NCBI GenBank assembly: GCA_947495035.1
Contig: CANLXI010000019.1
Location: 1-64,000, forward strand
Reading direction: 5' to 3'
DNA length: 64,000 nt
Origin: an uncultured Granulosicoccus sp.
Lineage (GTDB): Bacteria > Pseudomonadota > Gammaproteobacteria > Granulosicoccales > Granulosicoccaceae
A program made the position numbers and the translations under genes. Positions 17,153 through 27,276 of the stretch are shown here, piece by piece; the first letter of the stretch is position 1, and the number at the start of each line of letters is the position of its first letter. The notes beneath the pieces were generated by a model. The model saw only the letters and a program-made list of their open reading frames with translations. It was not told the DNA's origin and did no database searches.

Positions 17153-17905
17153 TCAGCGCATCGTGAATCCGCGATCGGCCAGAAAGCCTCGCATATGCGG
17201 CCGTGATTCCTTGCCGACCAGCGCCTTCATCTCGCGACTCCAGTTGCTGTCCTTGTTGCCACCGGTACGTGACAGATAGTACTGCGACAGGGCCTCGTCG
17301 TAGGCTGCCACATGCGCAGACTGCGCGTCGGCATCATAGACTTCCTGCATCAGCACCGCATCGACGGCCAGTCGCGGCTTGACTTCAGGATCCTGTGCCG
17401 GATGGCCCAGACACAGTCCGAATACCGGATACACCTGCTCGGGCAGACCCAGCAGCTCGGCAACTTCGGCCGGATTGTTGCGCAGGCCTCCGATGTAGCA
17501 GATACCCAGTCCCAGTGACTCGGCCGCAATCACCGCCGTCTGGGCCGACAAGGCGACATCGATGGTGGCAATCATGAAATGCTCGGTCATGCCCGGTTCG
17601 AACTCCCCCCCTTGAGCCGCACAGGCCGCAGCCGGTCGATGCAGATCGGCACAGTACACCAGAAAGGCCCCGGCACTGGCGACATAGGCCTGACCACCCG
17701 CCAGCTCGGCCAGACGCTGACGTTTTTCCGGTGATTTCACCTGAATGACGCTGACTGCCTGCACATTGCTGGAGGTTGCAGCGGCCTGTCCGCAGGCCAC
17801 GATCTCGCGTACCACCTCGTCGTCGACGATGCGATCCTCGAACTTGCGAATCGAGCGATGAGCCTGCAACAGTTCGATGACAGGATTGCTTGGAGTTTTA
17901 TTCAT
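17153..17905 (-). CDS. nfsA: NfsA-type oxygen-insensitive NADPH nitroreductase
   Basis: This 250-residue flavoprotein resembles E. coli NfsA over its whole length: HRSIRKFED at the N-terminus, TSSNVQA, AAESLGLGICYIGGLRNNP and KESRPHMRGFL near the C-terminus. It reduces nitro compounds or quinones with NADPH and FMN. The ATG at 17905 gives the NfsA-like start; the frame is open upstream. It begins 4 bp after the aldo/keto reductase stop, so the two are co-transcribed. Confidence 0.93.
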   Translation of the reverse strand: MNKTPSNPVIELLQAHRSIRKFEDRIVDDEVVREIVACGQAAATSSNVQAVSVIQVKSPEKRQRLAELAGGQAYVASAGAFLVYCADLHRPAAACAAQGGEFEPGMTEHFMIATIDVALSAQTAVIAAESLGLGICYIGGLRNNPAEVAELLGLPEQVYPVFGLCLGHPAQDPEVKPRLAVDAVLMQEVYDADAQSAHVAAYDEALSQYYLSRTGGNKDSNWSREMKALVGKESRPHMRGFLADRGFTMR

Positions 17906-17909
17906 GGGA

Positions 17910-18953
17910 CTACATGGGTACCGGGTGATCAAGATAGATGGCATGGATACCCGCCTTGACCTCATCACTGAGTTCGAGGGAGGTCGCCGCAAGATTGTTG
18001 CGAAGCTGATCCATGGTGGTTGCACCGATGATGGTGGAGGTCATGAAGGGACGGCCCATGCAGAAGGCCAGTGCCATCTGCGACGGATCCAGACCGTGTT
18101 CGCGTGCCAGTGCCACATAGCGGTTGCAGACCTGTGCACTGCGCTCCGAGTAACGACCACCAAGCGCCTCGTTCATGCTGCGACGTGAGCCATCGGGGAT
18201 CGTACCGTCACTGTACTTGCCGCTGAGCATGCCGGCAGCCAGCGGCGAATAGGTCAGCAGTCCGACGTTCTCATGGTGCGACAGCTCCGCCATGTCCAGG
18301 TCGAACAGGCGATTCATCAGATTGTATTCGTTCTGAATACTCACCACGCGAGGCAGATTCTCACGCTCGGCAATGCGCAGGTACTGCGCCGTGCCCCAGG
18401 CGCTTTCATTCGACAGGCCGACATGCAGGATGCGTCCGGCCTTGACCTGTGCATCCAGTTCGCGCAGCACCTCGTGCATGTTGTCCAGCACCTTGTCGGT
18501 CTGCTGGGCAGTCGGGTCGTAGGTCCAGTTCTGTCGAAACGCATAGCTGCCGCGATTCGGCCAATGCAGTTGATACAGATCGATGCGATCGGTCTGCAGC
18601 CGCTTCAGGCTGCGTTCGACGGACACGCGGATTTTCTCGGGGGTGATGTCCTTGCCACCGTACATCCATTCCTTGCCCTTGCCTGTCACCTTGGTGGCCA
18701 GCACCATCCGGTCGCGCTTGCCCGATTGCGCCACCCACTGCCCGATGATGGTTTCCGTGTCGCCCAGTGTCTCTGCCGTCAACGGCGTGGTGGGATACAT
18801 CTCGGCGGTATCGATGAAATTGACACCGTGGTCCAGCGCGCAGTCGATCTGTTCGGCCGCTTCCGCAAAGGTATTCTGGGTGCCCCAGGTCATGCTGCCC
18901 AGGCAGATTTCGCTGACCAGTGTATCGGTCCGTCCCAACGGTAGCATCTTCAT
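17910..18953 (-). CDS. Aldo/keto reductase of the Tas family
   Basis: This 347-residue TIM-barrel NADPH-dependent reductase closely resembles E. coli Tas. It has FIDTAEMYP (Asp and Tyr of the catalytic set), ATKVTGKGK (Lys), YQLHWPNRG (His) and a C-terminal IIGATTMDQLRNNL cofactor site. I chose the ATG at 18953 because it overlaps the aminotransferase stop as ATGA; four more codons lie upstream. Physiological substrates of Tas-type enzymes are uncertain. Confidence 0.92.
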   Translation of the reverse strand: MKMLPLGRTDTLVSEICLGSMTWGTQNTFAEAAEQIDCALDHGVNFIDTAEMYPTTPLTAETLGDTETIIGQWVAQSGKRDRMVLATKVTGKGKEWMYGGKDITPEKIRVSVERSLKRLQTDRIDLYQLHWPNRGSYAFRQNWTYDPTAQQTDKVLDNMHEVLRELDAQVKAGRILHVGLSNESAWGTAQYLRIAERENLPRVVSIQNEYNLMNRLFDLDMAELSHHENVGLLTYSPLAAGMLSGKYSDGTIPDGSRRSMNEALGGRYSERSAQVCNRYVALAREHGLDPSQMALAFCMGRPFMTSTIIGATTMDQLRNNLAATSLELSDEVKAGIHAIYLDHPVPM

Positions 18954-19807
18954 GAGTGTGCCCAATCCATGTAAGCGCTGCGTGCCTGCTGGGTGACAGG
19001 GCCAATCTCGTATTGTGTGTCATCGAAGGCAATGACAGGTGTGACCTTGGCCAGATTGCCGGTCAGGAACACTTCATCGGCGGCATGGAAATCCTCGATA
19101 CGCAGCACCGACTCATGCACCTTGACGCCCGCTTCGCGCAGTAGCCCCATGATGCGTCGACGTGTGATGCCATCCAGAAAAGTGCCGTTGGGAACCGGAG
19201 TGAAGACTTCTCCATCGCGCACCATGAACACATTGCTGGTGGCAGACTCTGCCACATTGCCCAGCGTGTCGCACACCAGCGCATTGGTGAAGCCCTTGCT
19301 GACCGCTTCTCGCATCATGCGCGCATTGTTGGGATAGAGGCAGGCCGCCTTGGCATTGACCGTCGCCACATCCAACGTGGGCCTGCGAAAGCTTGTCGTG
19401 GTCAGTCTGGCAGCATTGGCCGCAGGCGGCATCGGAATCTCCTGCAGACACAGGCAGAAGTCGGTGGAGTCCGGATCGGCCGAGATGAATCCATCGCCAT
19501 ACCCGGTAGACCAGTACATGGGGCGAATGTAGATCGCGGCATCCTTGTGGAATTGCGCCAGACCTTCGTTGACGCGTTCGACAATCGCCTCGCTGGTCAG
19601 GGTCGGGTTCATGCCCAGGCTCAGGGCGGATTGATTGACCCGCTCGCAATGAGGCGCCAGGTCGGGAACGACGCCGTCGAACTGTCGGGCACCATCGAAT
19701 ACCAGGGTGCCCAACCAGGTTGCATGATCAGCCGAACGCATGATGGGGACACTGCCCTTCTGCCATTCGCCGCCGTGGAAGGTGAGAATCGGATTGTCGG
19801 TGGACAC
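18950..19807 (-). CDS. Class IV PLP aminotransferase, branched-chain type
   Basis: This 285-residue protein has the branched-chain aminotransferase fold. Lys153 in VNAKAACLYPN is the expected PLP lysine and Glu187 in GNVAESATSN matches the conserved pyridine-nitrogen contact. The start is GTG. It is somewhat shorter than IlvE (about 309 residues) and lacks the classic GGNY after the lysine, so it may act on other amino donors, as D-amino acid or (R)-amine transaminases do. It heads a three-gene operon with the Tas-like and NfsA-like genes. Confidence 0.82.
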   Translation of the reverse strand: MSTDNPILTFHGGEWQKGSVPIMRSADHATWLGTLVFDGARQFDGVVPDLAPHCERVNQSALSLGMNPTLTSEAIVERVNEGLAQFHKDAAIYIRPMYWSTGYGDGFISADPDSTDFCLCLQEIPMPPAANAARLTTTSFRRPTLDVATVNAKAACLYPNNARMMREAVSKGFTNALVCDTLGNVAESATSNVFMVRDGEVFTPVPNGTFLDGITRRRIMGLLREAGVKVHESVLRIEDFHAADEVFLTGNLAKVTPVIAFDDTQYEIGPVTQQARSAYMDWAHS

Positions 19808-19857
19808 GATGTGCTTTCCTGCAAGAAATGATCAGGTAGACATGCTACCGCATCACG

Positions 19858-20388
19858 TCATTGCATGACGATCTGCGCACCCGCTTCTATGCCATTGCGT
19901 TCGAACCAGCCCTGATTCACTTCCAGCGCAAATTTTGCAGGCGCTCTGGAATCGAACAGCTGATTGGGCCCGACATTCATGTCGTGAATCTCGTTGATGA
20001 CCATGTCTTCGGAAATGAACGCGATGGACAGGGGAATCAGTGTGTTGCGCATGGTGAAGGTCAGTGGCCTTTCGCCCTCGTAGACGAACAGCATGCCTTC
20101 GTCCTCCCCCATGGAGCGGCGAAAGCTCAAGCCCATGTAGCGCTGTTGACTGGTGGCGGCCACCTCGGCGTTCATGGCCTTGCCGTCAATCAGCAGACTG
20201 ACACTTGGCAGGCGTGGCTGCGCACTGTCTGCTCTGGCAGGAAGGTGCGCGGCAAACACCAGACACAGGGTGGCGACCAGCGCCACCAGCACCGTGGTCA
20301 GACGCCAGATACCACTGTTGGCGCGAATCCACGGTCGAGCAGATTCAACGGCAATGATGTGATCGTGTCGCAGAGGTGTCTTTCGCAT
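19858..20388 (-). CDS. DUF192 protein, exported
   Basis: This 176-residue protein has a long N-terminal basic region and one membrane or signal segment (about residues 28-52), then a DUF192 domain with the family features RYMGLSFRRSM, GMLFVYEGERPLTFTMRNTL and ALEVNQGWFERNGI. The function of DUF192 is not established. It starts 5 bp after the aroE stop, so it is transcribed with it. A small GGTAG/CTACC hairpin follows its stop codon. Confidence 0.85.
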   Translation of the reverse strand: MRKTPLRHDHIIAVESARPWIRANSGIWRLTTVLVALVATLCLVFAAHLPARADSAQPRLPSVSLLIDGKAMNAEVAATSQQRYMGLSFRRSMGEDEGMLFVYEGERPLTFTMRNTLIPLSIAFISEDMVINEIHDMNVGPNQLFDSRAPAKFALEVNQGWFERNGIEAGAQIVMQ

Positions 20389-20393
20389 GAGAA

Positions 20394-21218
20394 TCAGGAT
20401 AACAGTTCGCGCAAGCGTGGAAAGGCCATGCGGGTCTTGGGGCGAACCCCCTCCCAGATCAGAAAGGACTCGGCGGCCTGCTCGACCAACATGCCCAGAC
20501 CGTTACAGGCTGTTGCACCGCAGGACTTGCTCCAGCTCATGAAAGGCGTGTCCTGCCGGCCATAGGTCATGTCATAGGCCAGGCTGTGATGCGAGGCAAT
20601 CCCATCTGGCAGCGGAGGCATGCCACCGTTCATGCTCACCGTGGTCGCATTGATGATCACATCGAAAACCGGTTCACCGTCAAGCTGCTCGAAACCGCCG
20701 CCACTCACCGGTCCAAGGTCCTCGAACAGCGATGCCAGCTGTTCGGCCTTTGACGCCGTGCGATTGGCCACATGCAGCAGTGCAGGCTGCTTGGCCAACA
20801 GCGGTGCCATGACACCACGTGCTGCACCACCAGCCCCCAGCAACAGGACACGTTTCGACTCGAGTGGGCGACGCTGATTGACGACGATATCGGCCACCAG
20901 TCCCAGGCCATCGGTATTGTGGCCGACCCGTTTGCCGTCACGGTGCATGTGAATGGTATTGACCGAGCCGGCGCGTCGGGCATTCGGACTGAGCCGTTCG
21001 CACACCTCTACGGCCAGTTCCTTGAAGGGCGCCGTGACATTGCAGCCTTGTGCCCCCGAACGCTGCCAGTCGATGACCGTCTGCGCGAAGGTCTCCGGAC
21101 TCGCTTCCGTGCGGGTATAGTGGATCCGGCGTTGTGTCAGCTCACCAAACAACTGATGCACGACAGGCGACAGGCTGTGTGCGATCGGCTGGCCAATCAC
21201 TGTATATCGGTTAATCAT
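20394..21218 (-). CDS. aroE: Shikimate dehydrogenase
   Basis: AroE reduces 3-dehydroshikimate to shikimate with NADPH in aromatic amino acid synthesis. The 274-residue protein has the substrate motif GQPIAHSLSPVVH, NVTAPFKE with the catalytic Lys, NTDGLGLV, and the cofactor motif GAGGAARG. The start overlaps the stop of the upstream membrane-protein gene (ATGA). Confidence 0.96.
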   Translation of the reverse strand: MINRYTVIGQPIAHSLSPVVHQLFGELTQRRIHYTRTEASPETFAQTVIDWQRSGAQGCNVTAPFKELAVEVCERLSPNARRAGSVNTIHMHRDGKRVGHNTDGLGLVADIVVNQRRPLESKRVLLLGAGGAARGVMAPLLAKQPALLHVANRTASKAEQLASLFEDLGPVSGGGFEQLDGEPVFDVIINATTVSMNGGMPPLPDGIASHHSLAYDMTYGRQDTPFMSWSKSCGATACNGLGMLVEQAAESFLIWEGVRPKTRMAFPRLRELLS

Positions 21219-21937
21219 GAATCGTCAGGGAATCTCAGCGCCGTTTTCGGCACTCTGTTTTGCAGGAAGAAATACTTGAGTTCGTCGAGTCGCCTCTGCA
21301 TCAATGGCGGCGTGGCATCTTCCTTGCCCAGCGGATTGTGGGCGAACTGGAATTCCCCTCCGTCACAGCGCCGGTATTCGCTCATCAGCAGTTGGAGCTC
21401 TTGCAGACTTGCCCCCGTGATGGTGGGCGATTCGAAGCGATACTGTACCGCTACCGGCGCCAGCACAACACCGCTGGCTTCACAATTCTCGGGCAAACGA
21501 TAGGATACGTCCACCGCCCGCACCGGCGGCGGAGGCTCGTCGATACCCAACACCTCCTTCAGCAGTGCCTCACCACTGCTCATCTGACTCTCCTGCGCAA
21601 CCGTGCCGTTGCCCTCCTCGGCCCCCCCGTTTTCCCTGGTCTGGTCGCCAGAATCTTCTGGCTCGGCAGCCGACCTGGGCAGCACGGAGTTAGCGTCTAT
21701 TCGTTGCACGCTCTGATCGCGCTCCGGCGCCTTTTCCGTCGGTTCCGGCAACGGTGCAGCCCGTTGTGGTCTTTCCACGCTCTTCGCCTGACTCTCCTCC
21801 TCGCGCGTATAGGCCAGTGACTTCACGTCCAGAGACTCATTCAGGTTTTCAGTACCACCCAGAAACTCGGCTACCAGGAAATACAATGCAATACAGACTG
21901 TCGCACAGGCGATAATTGCCTTTGTAATGGGATTCAT
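21215..21937 (-). CDS. Membrane-anchored protein with acidic linker, unknown function
   Basis: I do not recognise this 240-residue protein by name. It has one N-terminal membrane segment (about residues 7-25), then a long charged, low-complexity linker rich in Glu, Pro and Ser (residues 40-130), then a compact C-terminal part of about 100 residues. The last 40 residues (MQRRLDELKYFFLQNRVPKT) resemble the final helix of OmpA-type peptidoglycan-binding domains, so a degenerate OmpA-like domain is possible. It is translationally coupled to aroE. Confidence 0.75.
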   Translation of the reverse strand: MNPITKAIIACATVCIALYFLVAEFLGGTENLNESLDVKSLAYTREEESQAKSVERPQRAAPLPEPTEKAPERDQSVQRIDANSVLPRSAAEPEDSGDQTRENGGAEEGNGTVAQESQMSSGEALLKEVLGIDEPPPPVRAVDVSYRLPENCEASGVVLAPVAVQYRFESPTITGASLQELQLLMSEYRRCDGGEFQFAHNPLGKEDATPPLMQRRLDELKYFFLQNRVPKTALRFPDDS

Positions 21938-22078
21938 GGGGGCCTACCGGATACCGGAGAGAGTGAGTCAGACCATTCTGCCGACAAGTCATGGCTCATG
22001 GGCAAGACAGAATCAAGACAAGTGAACTGATTCAGGCTAAGTTAGTCATTCTTGCGCGAATGGTAACGCGACGCCTGA

Positions 22079-23191
<1,113 letters not shown>

Positions 23192-23249
23192 GAATCATCA
23201 ATCCCACTATCATTGTGTTCACGACCCGACACAAGACGAATCGAGACTC

Positions 23250-24737
23250 GTGCCCAAGAAATTCGCATACAAGGCAGTTGCTGCCGGCCTGCTGATCAGC
23301 CTCTCCGGTACCGCATTCGCTGCACTGAGTGACCAGTGGTACATCGGTATCGGTGGTGGCATGTCGGTACTGCAGCCTGAAGCCAGCGATTCGTCGGTTG
23401 ATGTAGACGACAAGAACGGCCAGTTGGGCACGATCTTTTTCGGGAAGGATTTCGATTCTCGCAGCAGCGGGCAGTTCCAGCTGTATTCACTGGGCGAATC
23501 GAGTTTCGATGACGGCCAGAGTACCGCGAGCTACGTCGGTGGCGATGCCTCCCTGTTGTACCGCTTCTTCGACTCAAGGGACCGGCGCGAGCGCGGCGCC
23601 GTGTTCGGCACGTCGTTCTACGGTCGCTTCGGCTTCGGCTTCCTGAATCGCGACTCGGATCTGCCGCTGGATGATGACGCACCGGTCTATTTCGGCGTCG
23701 GCGCCGGGCTGGAAACCTATTTCACCCACAATCTGGGCATGCGCCTGGAAGCCATGTATCACGAAACGGACGCGGCCTCGGCGAGTCTGTCGCTGGTGAC
23801 ACGTTTCGGTGGTCATCGAAGTCGCCCCCCTGTCAGACCGCCTGCCGTGGTGCCATCCGCCCCCGTGGCAGTGACCCCCCCGACAAGCAATCCGGTCGCC
23901 GAACCGGTGCCGGCGCCAGACGCGATTCCCGGCCCTGCCTCGAACCCGACTCCGGAACCCGATGTGGCAGCCGCTCCCGGTTCCCTGCCCTCCACACAAC
24001 CGGAATCGACCACTGCATCAATACCGGATATCTCTGCGGAACTGCCCCCACCGGGGGTGACCGCGCCTGAGCAGGGACCTGGCAGTTCCGAGTCTCCACT
24101 GGACTTGACGGCCCTGCAGGACACGGCCGACCAGGCAGCCAATGCGGCGCCACCAAGCGCCGAGACCATCTACCCCGCCGTGGAGGTCCTGGGCAACACG
24201 CAGGAAATCGAACAGATCGAACCTGAGGCTCCTGCCAGTGACGTTTCAGCACCGACAATTCCACCCGCTGCAAACACCGCAGCCATTGCCCCTCTACTGC
24301 CGAATGCGGACAGTGATGGCGATGGCATCAATGACATCAGGGATCGCTGCCCGGATTCCACACCTGGCTACCCTGTCAATACGCGAGGCTGCCCGCTGTA
24401 CGCCGGCCTGCTACCGGATGTGACATTCCAGGACGGTACGGCGGAGTTCGATGCCAGCAGCTTTGCGGTTCTGGACAGACTGGCGCAAACACTCAATGAG
24501 CATCCCGACAGCGCCATCGAGATCGTGGCCCATACCGACAACAGCGGCACCGAGCAGCAACAATCCGCCCTGACTCGTCAGCGATTGCGCAGTGTCGGAC
24601 TTTATCTGGTCAATCTGGGCATCAGCCAGGAAAGACTGCTGCTACGCTCTTTCGGTGGCAAACGGCCCGCCTTCGATAACGACACGGCCGACGGCCGACG
24701 CCGCAACAATCGCATTGAAGTGTTCGAAAACCCCTGA
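23250..24737 (+). CDS. OmpA-family outer-membrane protein
   Basis: This protein of 495 residues starts at a GTG (VPKKFAYKAV), which puts a clean signal peptide ending at AFA at the N-terminus; the frame is open upstream into hemB. A beta-barrel of about 170 residues follows (QWYIGIGGGMSVLQ to VTRFGG), then a Pro/Ala/Ser-rich linker of about 200 residues. A thrombospondin-3-like calcium motif (DSDGDGINDIRDRCPDS) and a C-terminal OmpA peptidoglycan-binding domain (IVAHTDNSGT, RLRSVGLYLV) complete it. It should link outer membrane and cell wall. Confidence 0.88.
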   Translation: MPKKFAYKAVAAGLLISLSGTAFAALSDQWYIGIGGGMSVLQPEASDSSVDVDDKNGQLGTIFFGKDFDSRSSGQFQLYSLGESSFDDGQSTASYVGGDASLLYRFFDSRDRRERGAVFGTSFYGRFGFGFLNRDSDLPLDDDAPVYFGVGAGLETYFTHNLGMRLEAMYHETDAASASLSLVTRFGGHRSRPPVRPPAVVPSAPVAVTPPTSNPVAEPVPAPDAIPGPASNPTPEPDVAAAPGSLPSTQPESTTASIPDISAELPPPGVTAPEQGPGSSESPLDLTALQDTADQAANAAPPSAETIYPAVEVLGNTQEIEQIEPEAPASDVSAPTIPPAANTAAIAPLLPNADSDGDGINDIRDRCPDSTPGYPVNTRGCPLYAGLLPDVTFQDGTAEFDASSFAVLDRLAQTLNEHPDSAIEIVAHTDNSGTEQQQSALTRQRLRSVGLYLVNLGISQERLLLRSFGGKRPAFDNDTADGRRRNNRIEVFENP

Positions 24738-24786
24738 GGGCTGACCCGTTCGACGATTCTGGACAGACCCCCGATTCTGGCTGGCG

Positions 24787-25170
24787 ATGGGCATCGCGCC
24801 GGTCAGCTGGTGGCTGATGCAGGCACTCGGTGTCGCCCGGCGTACCGAACCCCTGGCCATCTCGCCCTTGCTGATGATCGTGATCGTGAATCCGGTGCTC
24901 GAGGAAATCGTCTTTCGCGGCGGAGTGCAGGACTGGCTGCAAGGACGACGCGCCTTGCGTCATCGCTGGGGTCCGCTCAGTCTGGCCAATGTCCTGACAT
25001 CCCTCCTGTTTGCCAGTGTGCATCTGTTACGGCAACCACCGCTGTGGGCGGCCCTGACTTTCCTGCCTTCGCTGATTTTCGGCTGGGCGAAAGAGCGCCA
25101 TGAGACCCTTCTTTCGCCCATTGTTCTTCACATGAGTTACAACGCGGGCTTTATCTGGCTGTTTGCCTGA
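24787..25170 (+). CDS. CPBP-family glutamic intramembrane protease, short or 5'-damaged
   Basis: This 127-residue membrane protein carries the three CPBP/Abi motifs: EEIVFR (residues 39-44), FASVH (75-79) and HMSYN (115-119). The expected catalytic residues are therefore present. The frame stays open back to 24745 and reads PVRRFWTDPRFWLA, which looks like a natural N-terminus, but no ATG, GTG or TTG is available there and a TGA lies at 24742. So either the protein starts at 24787, or at a CTG (24781), or the 5' end is damaged. It follows the OmpA-like gene by 49 bp. The target is unknown. Confidence 0.75.
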   Translation: MGIAPVSWWLMQALGVARRTEPLAISPLLMIVIVNPVLEEIVFRGGVQDWLQGRRALRHRWGPLSLANVLTSLLFASVHLLRQPPLWAALTFLPSLIFGWAKERHETLLSPIVLHMSYNAGFIWLFA

Positions 25171-25195
25171 CCGGACAGTCAGAGCTGCCCCGCGC

Positions 25196-26782
25196 CTAGT
25201 GACGAAAGTGTCGTACGCCAGTGAATACCATGGCCATATCGTGCTCGTCGGCAGCGGCAATGACTTCCGGGTCATTGCGGGAGCCACCGGGCTGAATGAC
25301 GGCCACGATGCCGGCACTGGCCGCGTTGTCGATGCCATCCCTGAACGGAAAGAAGGCATCTGAAGCCATGACGGCACCGGCGACCTCCAGGCCTTCATCC
25401 GCAGCCTTGATGCCGGCAATCCGTGCAGAATAGACGCGACTCATCTGACCTGCCCCGACCCCTACGGTGGCCGCGTCCCGACCATACACGATGGCATTGG
25501 ACTTCACGAACTTGGCCACCCGCCAGGTGAACAGCAGATCGGCCAGCTCGGCCTGACTGGGCTGTCGTTTGCTGACCACCTTCAGGGAGTCTGTACTCAC
25601 GTTCAACAGGTCATCCTCCTGTACCAGCAGACCTCCGGCCACAGGACGGTACTGCCAGCTGGCGTTGCTGCCGTCGAGGACCGGCAGCGATTCACAATCC
25701 AGCACCCGGACGTTCGGCTTGGCCGCCAGCAGTTCGGTCGCTGCCGCTTCGACACCCGGCGCCACGATCACTTCGACAAACTGGCGAGCAATGATTTCGC
25801 GGGCAACCTCGGCAGTCAGGGCATGATTGAACGCGATGATGCCACCGAAGGCCGATGTCGGATCGGTGCGATAGGCCTTGTCATAGGCCTCCAGCTGACC
25901 GTCGGCAACCGCCACGCCACAGGGATTGGCATGCTTGACGATGACACAGGCCTGCCGGTCGAACTGCCGGACGCACGCCAGGGCCGCATCGGCATCCATG
26001 ACGTTGTTGTACGACATTGCCTTGCCCTGCAGCAGCTGTGCCCCTGCAATGGTACCGGCACCGGCATCCGCCGAGCGGTAGAACGCGGCGCGCTGATGCG
26101 GGTTTTCACCGTAGCGCAGCGTGTCGTTCAGCTGGAACTGCGTATTGAGCGTGCGTGGAAAATCCGCAGGCTGTGCGTGACTGGCTCCTCCCGTGCGGCG
26201 CCCCAGAAAATCGGCAATCATGCCATCGTAGCGAGCTGTGTGTTCGAAGGCCTTGACGGCCAGATCGAAACGCAAGGCGCTCTGCTCCGCCTCATCGGCA
26301 TCCAGCGCGGCAATGATGCGTGGATAATCTGCAGGGTCGGTAATGACAGCCACGGATGCATGGTTCTTGGCCGCCGAACGTACCATGGCAGGACCGCCGA
26401 TATCGATGTTCTCGATGGCATCTTCAAAGGACACATCCGGTCTGGCCACCGTGGCGGCAAATGGGTAGAGGTTCACGATCACGAAATCGATCGGAGCAAT
26501 CTGCCGCTCCTGCATGACCCCGTCATCGATGCCACGACGCCCGAGTATGCCGCCGTGCACGGTCGGATGCAGGGTCTTGACACGACCGGCCATCATCTCC
26601 GCGGCACCGGTATGTTCGGAGACATCGGTGACGGGCAGCCCGGCCTTGCGCAAGGTATCAGCCGTGCCTCCGGTGGACAGGAGCGTCACGCCCTTGTCTA
26701 CCAGAGCCCTGGCCAGTTGCTCGATGCCTTGCTTGTCAGAGACACTGAGCAAGGCGCAGGAGTCGGCAGTGTTTTCAGCCAC
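25196..26782 (-). CDS. purH: Bifunctional AICAR transformylase / IMP cyclohydrolase
   Basis: PurH does the last two steps of IMP synthesis. The 528-residue protein has the usual length. The N-terminal IMP cyclohydrolase (MGS-like) domain shows [20 protein letters not shown] and [13 protein letters not shown]; the C-terminal AICAR formyltransferase domain has [12 protein letters not shown] and SNAIVYG. The start codon is GTG. It lies 98 bp downstream of fis, the usual gammaproteobacterial order. Confidence 0.97.
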   Translation of the reverse strand: MAENTADSCALLSVSDKQGIEQLARALVDKGVTLLSTGGTADTLRKAGLPVTDVSEHTGAAEMMAGRVKTLHPTVHGGILGRRGIDDGVMQERQIAPIDFVIVNLYPFAATVARPDVSFEDAIENIDIGGPAMVRSAAKNHASVAVITDPADYPRIIAALDADEAEQSALRFDLAVKAFEHTARYDGMIADFLGRRTGGASHAQPADFPRTLNTQFQLNDTLRYGENPHQRAAFYRSADAGAGTIAGAQLLQGKAMSYNNVMDADAALACVRQFDRQACVIVKHANPCGVAVADGQLEAYDKAYRTDPTSAFGGIIAFNHALTAEVAREIIARQFVEVIVAPGVEAAATELLAAKPNVRVLDCESLPVLDGSNASWQYRPVAGGLLVQEDDLLNVSTDSLKVVSKRQPSQAELADLLFTWRVAKFVKSNAIVYGRDAATVGVGAGQMSRVYSARIAGIKAADEGLEVAGAVMASDAFFPFRDGIDNAASAGIVAVIQPGGSRNDPEVIAAADEHDMAMVFTGVRHFRH

Positions 26783-26823
26783 TAGAGGTATTTTCCGTAG
26801 AGTTCAGCAAAGAGGGTGACGTA

Positions 26824-26849
26824 GTGGACAGGACCTGTGGTCCGTCCAC
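26824..26849. terminator. Strong hairpin between fis and purH
   Basis: GTGGAC-A-GGACC and GGTCC-GTCCAC form an 11-bp stem with one bulged A and a three-base loop. A smaller hairpin (GTGGT/ACCAC) overlaps the fis stop. Either could end or protect the fis transcript. No T-run follows on the minus strand, so part of the transcription may read on into purH. Confidence 0.4.
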
Positions 26850-26880
26850 CAGATAACGACGCGTTCAGGTGGTCGAACCA

Positions 26881-27276
26881 CTAGTCCATGTCAGCCAGCT
26901 TGTTGCGCAGATTGCCACGACTGATGCCCAGCCATTCGGCAGCACGACTCTGGTTGCCACCACATTCGCGCATGACGGCACTGAGCAAGGCATGCTCGGC
27001 CTGGCGTATGACCATGCGATACAGCCCAGACGGTTTTTCACCATCGAGCATGTCGAAATAACGCACCAGTTCATCCTGCACACAGCAGCTGATGGCCGTA
27101 CCACCCGGTTCGGCACTGCAGGACGCGGCGTTTTCCGGTTCATTCGCATCTCTGGCTTTGCCGCTGCTGGTGGCCGAACGTGTTCTGGATGCAATCATGC
27201 GCTTTGTTGATGTGGGCACTACAGCGGCAGCGGCATTGCCGCCACGCTTGTCGTCGGATGTTGTTGTCATTATCAA
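26881..27276 (-). CDS. fis: Fis-family nucleoid-associated DNA-binding protein
   Basis: The C-terminal 75 residues match Fis: LVRYFDMLDG, then LLSAVMRECGGNQSRAAEWL and GISRGNLRNKL, the helix-turn-helix. At 131 residues it is about 30 longer than E. coli Fis (98), because of a basic, Ala/Ser-rich N-terminal extension. The start at 27276 overlaps the dusB stop (ATGA), as expected for the dusB-fis operon; an ATG two codons later is also possible. Fis bends DNA and adjusts growth-phase transcription. Confidence 0.93.
   Translation of the reverse strand: MIMTTTSDDKRGGNAAAAVVPTSTKRMIASRTRSATSSGKARDANEPENAASCSAEPGGTAISCCVQDELVRYFDMLDGEKPSGLYRMVIRQAEHALLSAVMRECGGNQSRAAEWLGISRGNLRNKLADMD

Noticed and set aside
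19835-19849. Small GGTAG/CTACC hairpin after the DUF192 gene
   Set aside because: The stem is only 5 bp and no T-run follows. It is too weak to be called a terminator.
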